The notes beneath the pieces are model-generated. The model was not told the DNA's origin, did no database searches, and worked only from the letters and a program-made list of their open reading frames with translations. A stretch of DNA of 64,000 nt, taken from Neopestalotiopsis rosae. Taxonomy: Eukaryota > Ascomycota > Sordariomycetes > Amphisphaeriales > Sporocadaceae. The stretch's first letter is position 1, and each line of letters begins with the position of its first letter. The stretch covers positions 1,054,001 to 1,118,000 of the forward strand of contig JALGAS010000006.1 in the NCBI GenBank assembly GCA_023078685.1, written 5' to 3'. Positions 10,034 to 20,928 of the stretch are shown piece after piece. Both the position numbers and the translations under genes were made by a program.

Positions 10034-11458
10034 CAGCTTAGGTACAGTTGCTATCTGAGAGAGTTTTTACGAAGCATTCCAAAAGCTTTAAATCAGCAAA
10101 AGTTTTGACTTTGTCACTGAGTCTAGATGCTCGTGTCACAACACCAAGTACTTTGAGAGTCGGTTGATCGGTGATAGTGCCGGCATAAGTGCAATGCTCG
10201 CTATGGTCATTGCTGACGCCGCCACGGCCTCTCTGCACAGCCTGCGGACCACTATGTTAGAGTTCAACCGAGATACTGGGTAAGGAGTGATAAGCTAGGC
10301 TGTAGCTGCAGCTCCCTCGGATACCTGCCCCTCTATGTCCGGATACATTAGCCTCCCCGACACCCATAGGCTTAATTCCATGCCAGTGCGCCCAATCAAA
10401 ATCGACACCACCCACATTCACTATGCCAAGGAGAAGGCGATTCTGGGCGTTCAATCATAAGGGCCACGGCGTATTGGCTGCGGAAATTCAGAAAGGTGAA
10501 AAAGAAAACAGGGCGACCAAGCCCGCTGACGGTAGAGATTGTAGGCACACACAGGCACATCGGCACATGAACAGTCTCATCCGTACCTAGCGCGTGTGGG
10601 CAGTGACTCGTCGTGATCTTAGCTTTAGCCGAAAATGTCAAGTCTGCCATGCATTCTACTTGTCAAGTGAGATGCCCCGACCCGTCGCGTTCTGCCTTAC
10701 CGTCCGACAGCGCTTGTCGATCGGACTCTATGCAGTCAGGCTTGTGTTCAACTTGAATCAGTTTGGAGTTCAGCTCATGAAGTATTTTCTAACAGTGAAT
10801 GCTTGACCTTGGCGGTTTCCAAAAGCCCGACGTGGAATACAAGAAGTCGGTATCATTTTCACAATAGGTGCAACAGGCTTTGGTGATTGTACAGCAAATA
10901 CCTAAGTGAGTTTGTTAGCGATTGAAGCAGCTGCGAAACAAATATTCGACAATACGATGCCCCAATTGACCCCTGCGCCACACCCGCCCATGGGGTTTGC
11001 ATTGAGAGATCTAAGCACACAAGATAAAAGCTTTAGCTTTGCGAATCATATCGTCTTGTAGCAGCTTGTTTCACCACTGGTTTGGCGGCAAGAAGATCCG
11101 AATTTGGTCAAATGACACGGTGTGTGGTCAGTACCATTGACCCTTGCAAGAAAACACAGCCTGAACAGCACCTCTAGTAAGTGGAAATATTTATATTTGT
11201 ACCACCACGAATGAGGGATGACGTACTCGGTATGTTGCAATAACACTACACCTAGGTAGGTATTTAGGCAAGGATCCAATAAAAGTTTCACTGAGAGAAA
11301 CTATCATGTTCAATGGATTAAAACTTTTGTTTCCCATGGCGTTAGTCATCATTTCTTTCCACCGCTTGACGCATAATGTCTATATTTACTCGTTAGGTCA
11401 GATAACCCTTACGACGTCTTCCAGCACTGTTCAACCATATATCGAATGCTAAGAGGCT
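10034..11458. other. Gene-poor region
   Basis: This stretch upstream of the sugar-porter gene holds only short ORFs without recognisable domains, codon structure or splice patterns. No RNA gene or repeat was seen. It should contain the promoter of the transporter at its left end. Confidence 0.45.
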
Positions 11459-12506
11459 TCAGGTTAGGGAATATCTGATTGAGTGACCCCTCTCTCTGAA
11501 TATGAGCCAGTCCAGCAACTGTCCACTGTTCAAAATGGATTGAAACCACTGAAATCTCTGCTTCGGGAATTTTGAATACAGAGATATGTGCGAAGGAAGC
11601 TCCGTTATCTCAAATTGCCTTAGCTTATCGATAGTGTCATACTTGATCGTGAATTGAGTTGCTTTTTCATTTCAGGTTCAATCAGTCGCCCTCGGTAGAA
11701 GTCAGAGGATAGACTTACCTTTGACTTCTTCCGCCAATCTCACGAAATCCTTGAATGTCATCTCGTCGCCAGAAATGCGAAGCTCCCTAGGCCATTTGGC
11801 CAGACCAAGAGCCGCGACTAAGAATTTTGCAACATCAAAGGTGTGCGTAAATGTTACCATTTCGTCACCAGTGCCAGGGATGGCGGCGGCATTGTTCGCC
11901 ATGTCAATAACAAAGGCATTCGGCGCTAGGTATGACTTGATCGGCGGTGCACTGAAGTAATCTAGGAATATTCCGTTGAGCACCACGGACCATTCAAGAT
12001 TAGTCTTTGTAAGCTCATCTATGCAATCGAAGTAATCCTGCAAGGGTGGCAAGATCTCAACCCCCTTAGGACGCAATTGTCAGCCGGCCGCCATATGACA
12101 TGTGCTTTAGAGCAATCTTACGCCCTAGGATAGTCGATGCTCAAGCTGGTGGGTATAAATCTCGCCACAGAAGAGGCAGCGCTCGAGGCTTTGATGAGGT
12201 TCATCTGTGACTTCTTGAGCGAGGTCCCGTTGATGGCGAATGCGCATATGACAGTGTGGACATTGTGTTCTGTGAGAACTTTGGTCAAGTCCTCCAAGTC
12301 ATCATAATTTACTTGAACTGTCGGGAGAATAGAACCCTCATTGCTTGATTCCTGTTTTTATCATTATCTTAGCCAGCAAAACATACGGGTAGTATTCTTA
12401 CCTGGCGGCTCAGTATTATAGCCTCGTGTATGCTCTGCTGGGCGAGAGTCTCCGCGAGAGCCCGCCCGACGGCTCCCGTACCTCCTGCGATCGCGACTTT
12501 GACCAT
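11459..12506 (-). CDS. NmrA-like NAD(P)-binding Rossmann protein
   Basis: The model is complement(join(11459..11661, 11719..12064, 12124..12351, 12402..12506)), 293 aa. The protein begins with a Rossmann nucleotide-binding loop, GGTGAVGR at residues 8-15. It continues with the NmrA/isoflavone-reductase pattern: ARFIPTS near 106, TNLEWSVVLNGIFLDYF at about 128-145, HTFDVAKF, and a C-terminal ELPSHISLY block. Members act as NAD(P)H-dependent reductases or redox-sensing regulators, and which applies here is unknown. One junction is odd. The strong GT donor at 12121 is out of phase with the only suitable acceptor (12065), so the model uses a GC donor two bases upstream. If that is wrong, the gene carries a frameshift. 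Confidence 0.78.
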
Positions 12507-14502
12507 GGTGTAGCTACGCCTAATACTTCGGGCATGCTCGACCAAGAATTTTTCACAATTGAGCTCCTCTCACTTTTCATCGCGATGGAAACTTGTAGTC
12601 GGCTTTAAAACCGGAAATTGTGTTAAATCCGCCAGACTTAGTATAAATGGTGGATACGAAGTGTCTATACGATAAATACGATGGATAAACGCTTTGCCAG
12701 GACAAAAGCGGGTGGCCTCTGGGGCCAACGAACAATCGTTCGGTTCCTATACCATCAACGCCACCGGAGTATAATTCTTGGAGGAACTTCCACAGAGCAC
12801 GGACATTACAATACTACCTTGGACATTTAATGTCTACACGCTTTAGATTCAACATCAATATTGTTGACTATGCAGCACGTTCCAAGATGGGCAATAACTT
12901 CTGCTCCACTTTCACTGTCTCCGGCGTCGACTTACATTAAGCGCTGAACTGCGCAGCTCAGTTGTCGACAATTGCTGAGAAATCCACGCTCGCTGTCTCC
13001 TCGCAAGCCTGGTGGATAATAGAAGCAGGACATGTTGAAACTAGGTACGATATAGTACGAATGACGTACCGCCCGTGCATTGCGAGATAAAATCAGTGCG
13101 ATGAGTCCGCGTGAACTGCTTTAATTGTTGATCTGAGATGTCTCAAAACGTATGAGCTGAGTTTGGTCAAGGCACGCTCATTAAAGACACGGTCTAGCAG
13201 CTGATATTCAATTTTGATGAGCACTATTGCACTGCAGCCATGAAACATATACCGCCTACCTAGGTATTCTTGACCATAGCCCTTTGGCAAGGGGATCTCT
13301 ACCGAGATCAATTGGCACGACTGATGAGGTTGCATCTTTTGCTGAAACCAAATTTACCAAAGTCCAACATCACTAGTTTACATACTGTGTACTGCCCATA
13401 CTCTTGGGTTTGTGGTGCAGCATGATGCATGTAATAGTTCTCCAGTGGCATGTCAATTTCCGGGTACCCAGACGGAGTCGCCAGTTTATCTCCACACTCG
13501 TGGCTAGTTCGGCGAAACGCCGCTCACCTGCCTCTTTGCCTCACATGATCGGCCAAACACCGATATTCAAGTATTCATCAGACGCTCTGACATACACAAT
13601 GGAGACGTCCAAGAATATTTGCTGAATGATGTTTCGTATGAGGACACCACGTATTCTGCGCCCAGTTTCAGAAGACGACATACACTCGCGTCGAGATCGA
13701 TCTTGAGGTGCAGCGAGCACCAGTGCACGCCGTTTTGAAGATAGCAATCCAATGGAATGTCATTTCTTTCACGAATTCTTGAACTACCATCCTAATTTTG
13801 TTGATTGTTCAAGATAAGCCATTTATGCAGAAGTGATCGTGAATCAACTTCAGAAGACGTCATAGGCTGTGGTCGTCCAAGAATTCTAGGCAAGTGTCAC
13901 CTTTGGCTCTCGAATGATTTACATGCGTGCAATGAAACGTGGCTCTCAGTACTTGTCGTATTGACGTTTCGGTACTCCATATAACAATCCACTTACACAT
14001 AACCCAGCATCACTGTCATACCGTTCCCAGGTGCAGAGTTGTAGTAAATGTGGCCATCTCTGGACGAATTTAACCAAAATAGGTGGATTTGATCTCATTA
14101 TACGGTAATCCACGTTTGGTTATCTGAACGGCACCACCACTAAAGTTCTCTCGAGGCATCAGTATCTCCATCCTCGCCACCTATTGAAACTGAGTTTCGG
14201 TATCAAGCCGTGTCATGTTACAGACATCTCAACTGATCTGCAGCCAAAGCTGATCTAGTATCCACTGATACAAAGCTTCGCTCAATTACCCCAGACTGCT
14301 GGCTCGATGCTAATGCAGGTGGCTTGCGGGGGATGCCCATCGACAAGGTCCTGGGGAATGTTTACTGCCGAATTCTATGCCCCTTGTGTATACAAAAGGC
14401 CGTTCTCTTCCTAATTGATTCCAGATTTCCAGTCTTCATGCTCTGCCCTCCCGCATTAATCATTGTTATACACATCCAATCATTTCGGTTACCTGAATAC
14501 CA
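12507..14502. other. Gene-poor region, possibly a decayed gene
   Basis: No intact gene is recognised in these 2 kb. On the minus strand between about 13430 and 13790 two frames show protein-like stretches (for example DCYLQNGVHWCSLHLKIDLD) interrupted by stops, which could be a gene relic. I cannot name the family. The right end must hold the promoter of the MFS permease at 14503. Confidence 0.35.
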
Positions 14503-16157
14503 ATGACAAGCATCAGTAGCAAAGGGTCGTCGGCTCAGCCGAAACCTGTCATTGAGGAAAATGAGGTCAAGGGGCATAATCGTCTAGCCGTAGCTCAAGG
14601 CATGTCAGAGGAAGAGTTCTTGGATGCCGAGAACAGCCTCAAGCGCAAGCTCGACGTCCGGCTCCTTGCCTGCTTTTGGCTCATTTTTGTCATGAACTAT
14701 CTCGACAGAGTAAATACCAAACGGTAGTGTAGTGCGCAACTTCAATCAACAACGGTGTCTAATTTGCAACGAAATACATAGAATAACATTGCAGCTGCCA
14801 AGACGGCTGGCATCGCCAAAACCTTGGGACTGACATCGACTCAATACGCGACCGCGGTAGCCATCTTGTTCGTTGGCTATGTCCTCGCTCAGATTCCTTC
14901 GAATATGTTCTTGGCTGGGATTCGTCCCTCTATCTATCTTCCCGGCTGTATGGCCTTGTGGGGTTTGCTGTCCGTCCTGACTGGGCTCGTGCAAAATGCC
15001 GCTGGTCTGTATGCTGTGCGATTCTTTCTCGGCATCGTCGAAGCCGCATTCTTGCGTAAGTCGACACTCTATCATATACGTGAAGTATCACTCAGTGCTG
15101 ATATTTCTCCCTCGTAGCCGGTGCCCTCTTCCTCATTTCATCCTGGTACCGTCGCTCGGAGATGGGATTCCGCAGTGCCATCCTGTTCTCGGCTTCGCAG
15201 CTTGGCAGTGCCTTCTCTGGTCTGATCGGCGCTGGAATACACAACAGTCTCAATGGCGCTCGAGGGTTGGAATCGTGGCGATGGCTTTTCCTCATCGAGG
15301 GCTCCATCACCATATTCATTGCCTTTTGCTCCATGTTCATATTGCCAGATTGGCCGTCCACCACACGCTGGTTGACGAGTACGGAACGCGCCGTGGCCGA
15401 GTGGCGTCTGATCCAGGATGCTGGCCAAGTCGACGAAGACGATGGTGATTGGATGCATGGATTCAAACTTGCTTTTACCGACTGGCGTCTTTACGTCTTT
15501 GGCTTCATCTTCATCTGCATCCAGGTCACGTCGGCCGTTTCCAACTTCTTCCCCACCGTGGTCCAAACCTTGGGTTTCAACACAGTGGACACACTGCTCC
15601 TCACTGCACCACCTTACATCCTTGGGCTCATCGTCGGCGTCGTCAATAATTGGTCCGCAGATCGCCATCAGAACTCTTCCTTTCACATTATGTGGCCAAT
15701 GATCATGAGCATCGTCGGATTTATCATTGGTGCGACCTCTCTAAACACCGGCGCCCGGTACTTTGCCATGATGCTCATGATCGGAGGCGGCCACGGCTCC
15801 AACGCCGTGTTGCTAGCCTGGACGCAAAAGACTCTGCTCCGACCACGCATCAAGCGCGCTGCGGCGGTGGCGTTCGTCAACGCCGTGGCCAACACCTCCC
15901 AAGTCTGGACGTCATATATGTGGCCTGAGGAAGATGCACCCCGCTACGTCAAGGCCATGTCTGTCAATAGTGCATTTGCGCTGTTGGCTATTGCCGCTGC
16001 CCTTTTCATGCGTATTGTGCTTCGACGTGCGAATAAGAAACTCGACGACGGCGCCGACGTTGGCGAAATCATGAGAGGCGAGGCTCAAGCTGAGATCGCG
16101 GGTCTCGAGGAAGAGGAGCGCCTCGCCAGACGCAAGGCTTTTCGTTACATTGCTTGA
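14503..16157 (+). CDS. MFS permease, ACS (allantoate/Dal5-like) family
   Basis: The model is join(14503..14709, 14782..15055, 15118..16157), 506 aa, introns in phase. The long hydrophilic head ends in KRKLDVRLLACFW, and NYLDRNNI spans the first splice, the hallmark start of anion:cation symporters (Dal5, Tna1, Seo1 types). Further family marks are YVLAQIPSNMFL, RFFLGIVEAAFLPG and SWYRRSEMGFR in the N half, and a central loop with RWLTSTERAVAEWRL. About twelve membrane helices can be counted. Such permeases import allantoate, nicotinate, pantothenate, dicarboxylates or aromatic acids. The gene converges on a lactonase-like amidohydrolase with only 233 bases between stops, so an organic-acid substrate is attractive but inferred. 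Confidence 0.9.
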
Positions 16158-16390
16158 GAATACTGGTTTATAGGGTTGCAATACATGAGTGCAGGCACAA
16201 TGTATGAAGGTACAGACAGTAGATGAATGTTTGTATATTGAACAACGTACTGTCTCGACAAATATTTGTTGTGTCTTACGTGATGATTTTCGACTGTTGG
16301 AAGAAACCTCCTCAAGTCAAGAGTGAATTTCAATCAATTCTACTGCCGACGACCGTATGTGCTCTTGCCTGCAAAGCGCCCACGTCTGGC

Positions 16391-17399
16391 TCAAGAATCC
16401 AAAGAAGCCCAACCCCACAGTCGACGGGGGTTGTCAACAAAGAGTCGTTGGATTTGGTCATCTGTAGCAGCCCAGTTCTTGAATTCTTCGACAATCGCAG
16501 CATCGTTAATTTCGCGAAACTCCTGGGGCACCAGCCTTCCACCCGAAGCAGCATTCCCTTCCTTGTTCGACGTGTGTGGCCAATCAGATCCGTAGACAAC
16601 CATTTCCGGCCCGTTCAACATGATGGTCTGGGCAACAACTCGCATGTCTTCGTAGAGCGGCTGCATGGCGGAATCTAGGTACGGACCAGAGATCTTAACA
16701 AAGAGCAGCCTGCGCCTGACGAGATCGACCATCTCTGCGAAGCCGGCATTCTGGTACGGATCAATGGTGTCCAAGGTATTGTTGGTCCTTGATCCTACTA
16801 GTGTATGTCCAAAATGATCAGTGACAAATCGCACACCGAGCGTCGGAATCACATCCTGCAAGGCGACAAAAGTACGCAAAGGTATGAAGAGCTGGACAAC
16901 CCAATTGTGGATCTTTGCTATTTTGGCATTTTTCTTGATAGCATCAATCATCTCTTCGTCGGTTCCGCCCTCGCCGAAGTTGACGCGGAGGCCTCGTACA
17001 CCCTTTTCATGAAAGGTCGCGAGTGTTTCGTTACTGATATTGTCGGGATCTACCACCGCTACCCCAACGCATGTGCCATTGAAATAGTCGAGACTGTCAA
17101 GTAGGATTGAATTGTTGGTGCCGTATACACTGGGTAGCACGATGACGGAGTGTGCTATACCGCGCGACGTTTGAAACTCGGTCGCATTTTCCTTGAGTGC
17201 CGCTTTTGGTGTGTAGTCTACCATAGGCATCAGTGATGAGAGGACTGAGCTCACTGGCTAGGACTACCTACCTCTATCCGGGTCCAGTGGAAAGTTGACC
17301 GGATCAAGGACGTGGATATGTGAGTCCCTATAGCCTTGGTAAATCTAATGTTCAATCGAAAGCTCACTTGAGGGGTTCATACCATGCATACTGGGGAAA
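16391..17399 (-). CDS. Amidohydrolase, LigI/2-pyrone-4,6-dicarboxylate lactonase-like
   Basis: The model is complement(join(16391..17217, 17272..17334, 17393..17399)), 298 aa. The first exon is only 7 bases (ATG CAT G), but all phases fit and an in-frame stop lies just upstream. The protein is a metal-dependent TIM-barrel hydrolase of COG3618. It has the HxH motif DSHIHVLDP at residues 6-14, GVRGLRVNFGEGG in mid-barrel, VTDHFGH, and a late VYGSDWPH strand carrying the catalytic Asp. The characterised relative LigI hydrolyses 2-pyrone-4,6-dicarboxylate in lignin-derived aromatic degradation, but many fungal homologues are uncharacterised. No signal peptide is seen, so it is cytosolic. Neighbouring the ACS permease, it may hydrolyse an imported lactone. 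Confidence 0.85.
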
Positions 17400-18489
17400 T
17401 GTCGAGGTCATGGCGAAGGCCAACGACAACAGCCGCTGAAAACACAAATAATTGAATAGCCTCATGATTGGTGCTCAATATCTTCGTGACAATTTGCTCG
17501 TGTCGTGAAAAGTATGTCTCAAACGACAAATGAACAATTCAAGGTTTTTCTTTTATTGAGCGCGCAAAAGAGCTTCTACCATTTTGATTTGTCCCTCATC
17601 GGAGCACGTTATCCGTTTTCGCACATGTGTTTTGACACTCATATGCCTGGGCTACATCGTGACAGTCACTAGCTCTGCAATGATCATCAATGTCTGCGGT
17701 GCAGTACAACCATGAACAGCAGCATACGTCTATATCCCCACCATCAGTGGATAGGAATTTACCAAGTCCATGTCTGATGGATCTGGCTAGAAATCGCAGG
17801 ATCTTGTTTTTCAGTTTTTTTCTGCTTCTTCTTCCAATTGCATTGCATCCTCTAAAAAGGAATGAACATGGTCAATTGATAATTTGCTTGATTCTTTAGT
17901 CGGACGATTGATGAGCAAGTCCATGAGCAAGACTGCTAAGACTTGATGCTGCCACACGTCGCATGGAGTCTGCTAAAGGGGAAAAGCGAAGAACGCCCTG
18001 CCGGCAGATCTTTCTCGTCCCTGTACTATGTATTACCAACAACATCCCGTACTATAGTACCTGTCCCACTGCAGGCGTATGGAGACTGTGAGGGGAAGTT
18101 GGAGACAGTGGGACTATGCAACAAGGGACTATGCATCACACTGCATCACAATAATACTCAGTACTATGCAGGTAGTTGAGGGATACTACTGTGGATAGGC
18201 ACTATTCCTCCCTTGCGGCTGATTGATCGCGGGTGGTCTCCGGCCCTGGCGAGTATGACTCGGCTTCTGGCCGACTGAAAGCTGCTAGACTCGGACTTCG
18301 GCTGCGCAACAATCGAGAGCTAGATCATAAAATAGATCTTGGCTTATATACACCAAAAGTAGGAGATTGGCCTGTCTGTGTCATCTATTCAATGGAGCTG
18401 GCCGCTATTAATAACTATTGCCATTGCGCTTTTACCCTCAACACATATCCGCACACTCGAATCCTATTTGTTCCAAAGCATTCACAAAC
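17400..18489. other. Intergenic region
   Basis: Divergent promoters of the amidohydrolase (minus) and the Dabb-domain gene (plus) should lie here. Only short ORFs without domain features are seen. There is an imperfect repeat of GGGACTATGCA/CACTGCATCACA type near 18108-18150. Confidence 0.4.
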
Positions 18490-19007
18490 ATGACATTGGT
18501 TCACGTCGGTAATAATCCCAGAACCACCATTGGCTAGGATGAGTAGTGGCTGACAAGCGACAGTTCTTTTCAAATTCCGTCCAGAGGTGACGGCGGCGCA
18601 TAAGGCGACATTTGTCACCGAGCTCAAGAAGCTGAAGAATCTATCTTGTGTCAAGGATGGTCGGCTGATCGTAGGGGGCCCATCCGTGACAGACCCAATC
18701 GAACGGAGCAAAGGTTTCGAGTTCTGCCTCGTCAGCTATCACGACAATCTGAAAGCCTTGGAAGAATACCAAGCGAGCAAGGAGCATCATTGGTAAGGAG
18801 CACTTCTTTTATATTCTTCTGTAGACCGGCAAAATTGCTGACAGGTCAAGGGTCACGAGTACATACATGTTCCCTTTCAAGGAAGACTTATGCCGCTTTG
18901 ACTTTGAAGTAGAGTCAGAAGATGAGTATATGTGCAATTTCACGGCAGTCGCAAATTACCTGGGCAAAGTGAAAGGCACAAATGGTGTCAATGGTTCCAG
19001 TTCATAA
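18490..19007 (+). CDS. Dabb (stress-responsive alpha/beta barrel) domain protein
   Basis: The model is join(18490..18508, 18564..18792, 18845..19007), 136 aa. A 19-base first exon encodes MTLVHV, and splicing gives the canonical Dabb start VHVVLFKFRPEVT. The domain continues with the helix and strands ending in HHW..RVTSTYMFPFKEDL, followed by a short acidic, Gly/Asn/Ser-rich tail. Dabb proteins are small dimeric ferredoxin-like barrels. Some are stress-induced, others are cyclases in polyketide or meroterpenoid pathways, and the role here is unknown. The gene converges on the ATP-grasp gene with about 110 bases between stops. Confidence 0.85.
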
Positions 19008-19117
19008 AATCAATAGTCGGCGGGAAAGTTTATAGATCACATGTAAATTGGGTCTCTTGCTTCATCTTAGATTATACATATTATACATATCTAGAATAGA
19101 TTTCCACGGCGCTCAAT

Positions 19118-20374
19118 TTATGGGGTAAATCCTTTTGGCAATTCCGCGCGTCTAAGGTCGTACAGTGTGCTCGCAGAACCCAGAATCCGGCGGAGCAGTT
19201 CTGGGTAGTTCCAGCCCAAGCCGCCTGCGGCCAGAGCAGTCAAGCTTGCTTGATCTTCTCGACCTGGTCTCCCTGGACCGGTCATGTTCTGCATTCAGGT
19301 CAGAAGCGAGCCCATAATGCTGATTGGATGACTTACTGGTTTCATATTGACGTCAAATAGGGCAAACTCGGAAGACTCGCGAAACCTTCGGACATCGATG
19401 CGAATAGGAGCGGTACAGCGAAGCAGGTGTGCAACTTCGACGCACTGCTTTGATATAGCCCCAAAGGTGGAGTCCGCGAGCGCTTCGCTCTCAGAAACAA
19501 CTCTTGAGTTTGCCGTGACAGCCACACTTCCATTATATGGGGCGATTCCGTCGACATGGTTGAAGCGGACTACTACCGGCAAGGCCCAGTATTCTGGACG
19601 ATCTGCGGACGGGGGCATGACCGTCACAGTGCCTTCTTGTCCCGCGAGATACTCCTCCAGGATGATGGAGGGCGATTCGGAGAGCAAGTTTTCGGCATGC
19701 TTCTCCAATTCCTGCAATGAAGCACAAACGGCCACACCATGGCTTCCGCGGCCACGCACAGGTTTCCCCACAATGGGAAAAGACAGAGACCCGTTAGGAG
19801 CTACGGCATTTCGCAATGAGTCTAAATCTCCGACAATTGCGGCTTTGGGAAGCGTAAATTTGCTGCTCGAACCTCGAAGTACGCTATTGACCAGATGTTT
19901 ATCATCGTACATCTGCACGAATTTCGGTGGCTGCCCAACCACTCTCACGTTCTTCTCGTGAGAATCGAGATGCCTTGAATGTTGCAATGGGTGGTCGCTG
20001 AAAAGAATGGTGTTGGCCCAAAAATGCGTCGCCCCCTGATCAATGGCTTTCATCAATCCCTCTTCCGTGTCTGGATAACACCAGCCTTCATGTGTGGCCG
20101 GATCTGGCTTTGCCGACGGGGTGATGACACGAGTTCCGGAATGCCGCAAAGTCCAGGCAATGTCGGCACCGGAGTCCTGGTAGCCGCCCGGCTTCTTTGG
20201 CTTTCTCACGCCGTTGACGATGGGCGGCTCCAGAGCTTGGTACAGGACGGCAACGCGTGGGCTGTCTATACTGGCCTTGGAGTAGAAGCGGACCCTGCAA
20301 ACCCGCAAGCTCGATTGGTGGACGGCATGCCACCGCGAAAGCACGTGTATTGAACGTGGACAAATCATTGCCAT
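19118..20374 (-). CDS. ATP-grasp ligase, D-Ala-D-Ala ligase-like
   Basis: The model is complement(join(19118..19288, 19337..20374)), 402 aa. The first 35 residues are basic and free of acidic residues, ending RVRFYSKA, which looks like a mitochondrial presequence. The rest follows the ATP-grasp layout: a pre-ATP-grasp domain, the lysine strand FPIVGKPVRGRGSHGV (about residues 200-215), SIILEEYLAGQEGTVTVMP in the second subdomain, and the metal-binding end APIRIDVRR..FALFDVNMKP. Enzymes of this fold join a carboxylate to an amine through an acyl phosphate. D-Ala-D-Ala ligase itself is not expected in fungi, so the substrate is unknown. It is divergent from the Zn2Cys6 regulator (554 bases apart). 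Confidence 0.82.
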
Positions 20375-20928
20375 GTTTCACAACCGATCATCTGCTCATG
20401 TATCAAATAACGTCTGCTATCGTGCTGCGAGCAGCTCATGTTGAACTTCTATTTGATTCAAAACCAGCACAGGTTGACCTCGGCGAATGGCCGATGTGGG
20501 GACTTATTAGCAGCCCACGGAGTCTTCCTTCTACAACGGAATGCTCCTTGTGATATTGAAAGAAGCAACGAAGAGCCGGCGATTGATTTCATCACTGCTG
20601 CAAGAAGAACAAGATTTTTGTTTCAAGGAGATCATGATGAGCTTCAAAAATTGTAAACATGTTCGAGAATCTCCAGGTAGCTTCCATCTGCCGTGAAATA
20701 CACAACCCCGCGAAAAGTATGGGGAGGAGCGACCCGTTACTAGGTAGCGGATTAGTCCCCACAGTCTTTTGCACTTCTGAGTCTTGACGTCTCGGTCTTT
20801 CGCCGAGCTCTAGCATTTGCTGAAATCATTCATCTCGGGAATCGCCAGAATTCCGCGTCTCTCATGTCTCGAACCTTTTACTTGTGAATAATGAGCGATA
20901 CTTCGCTGAAGTCGCCGCTCATGCATTG
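20375..20928. promoter_or_regulatory. Divergent promoter, ATP-grasp gene and Zn2Cys6 regulator
   Basis: This 554-base interval lies between the two opposing start codons. No coding signal is evident. The regulator may control its divergent neighbour, a common fungal arrangement, but no specific palindromic CGG site stood out. Confidence 0.4.
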
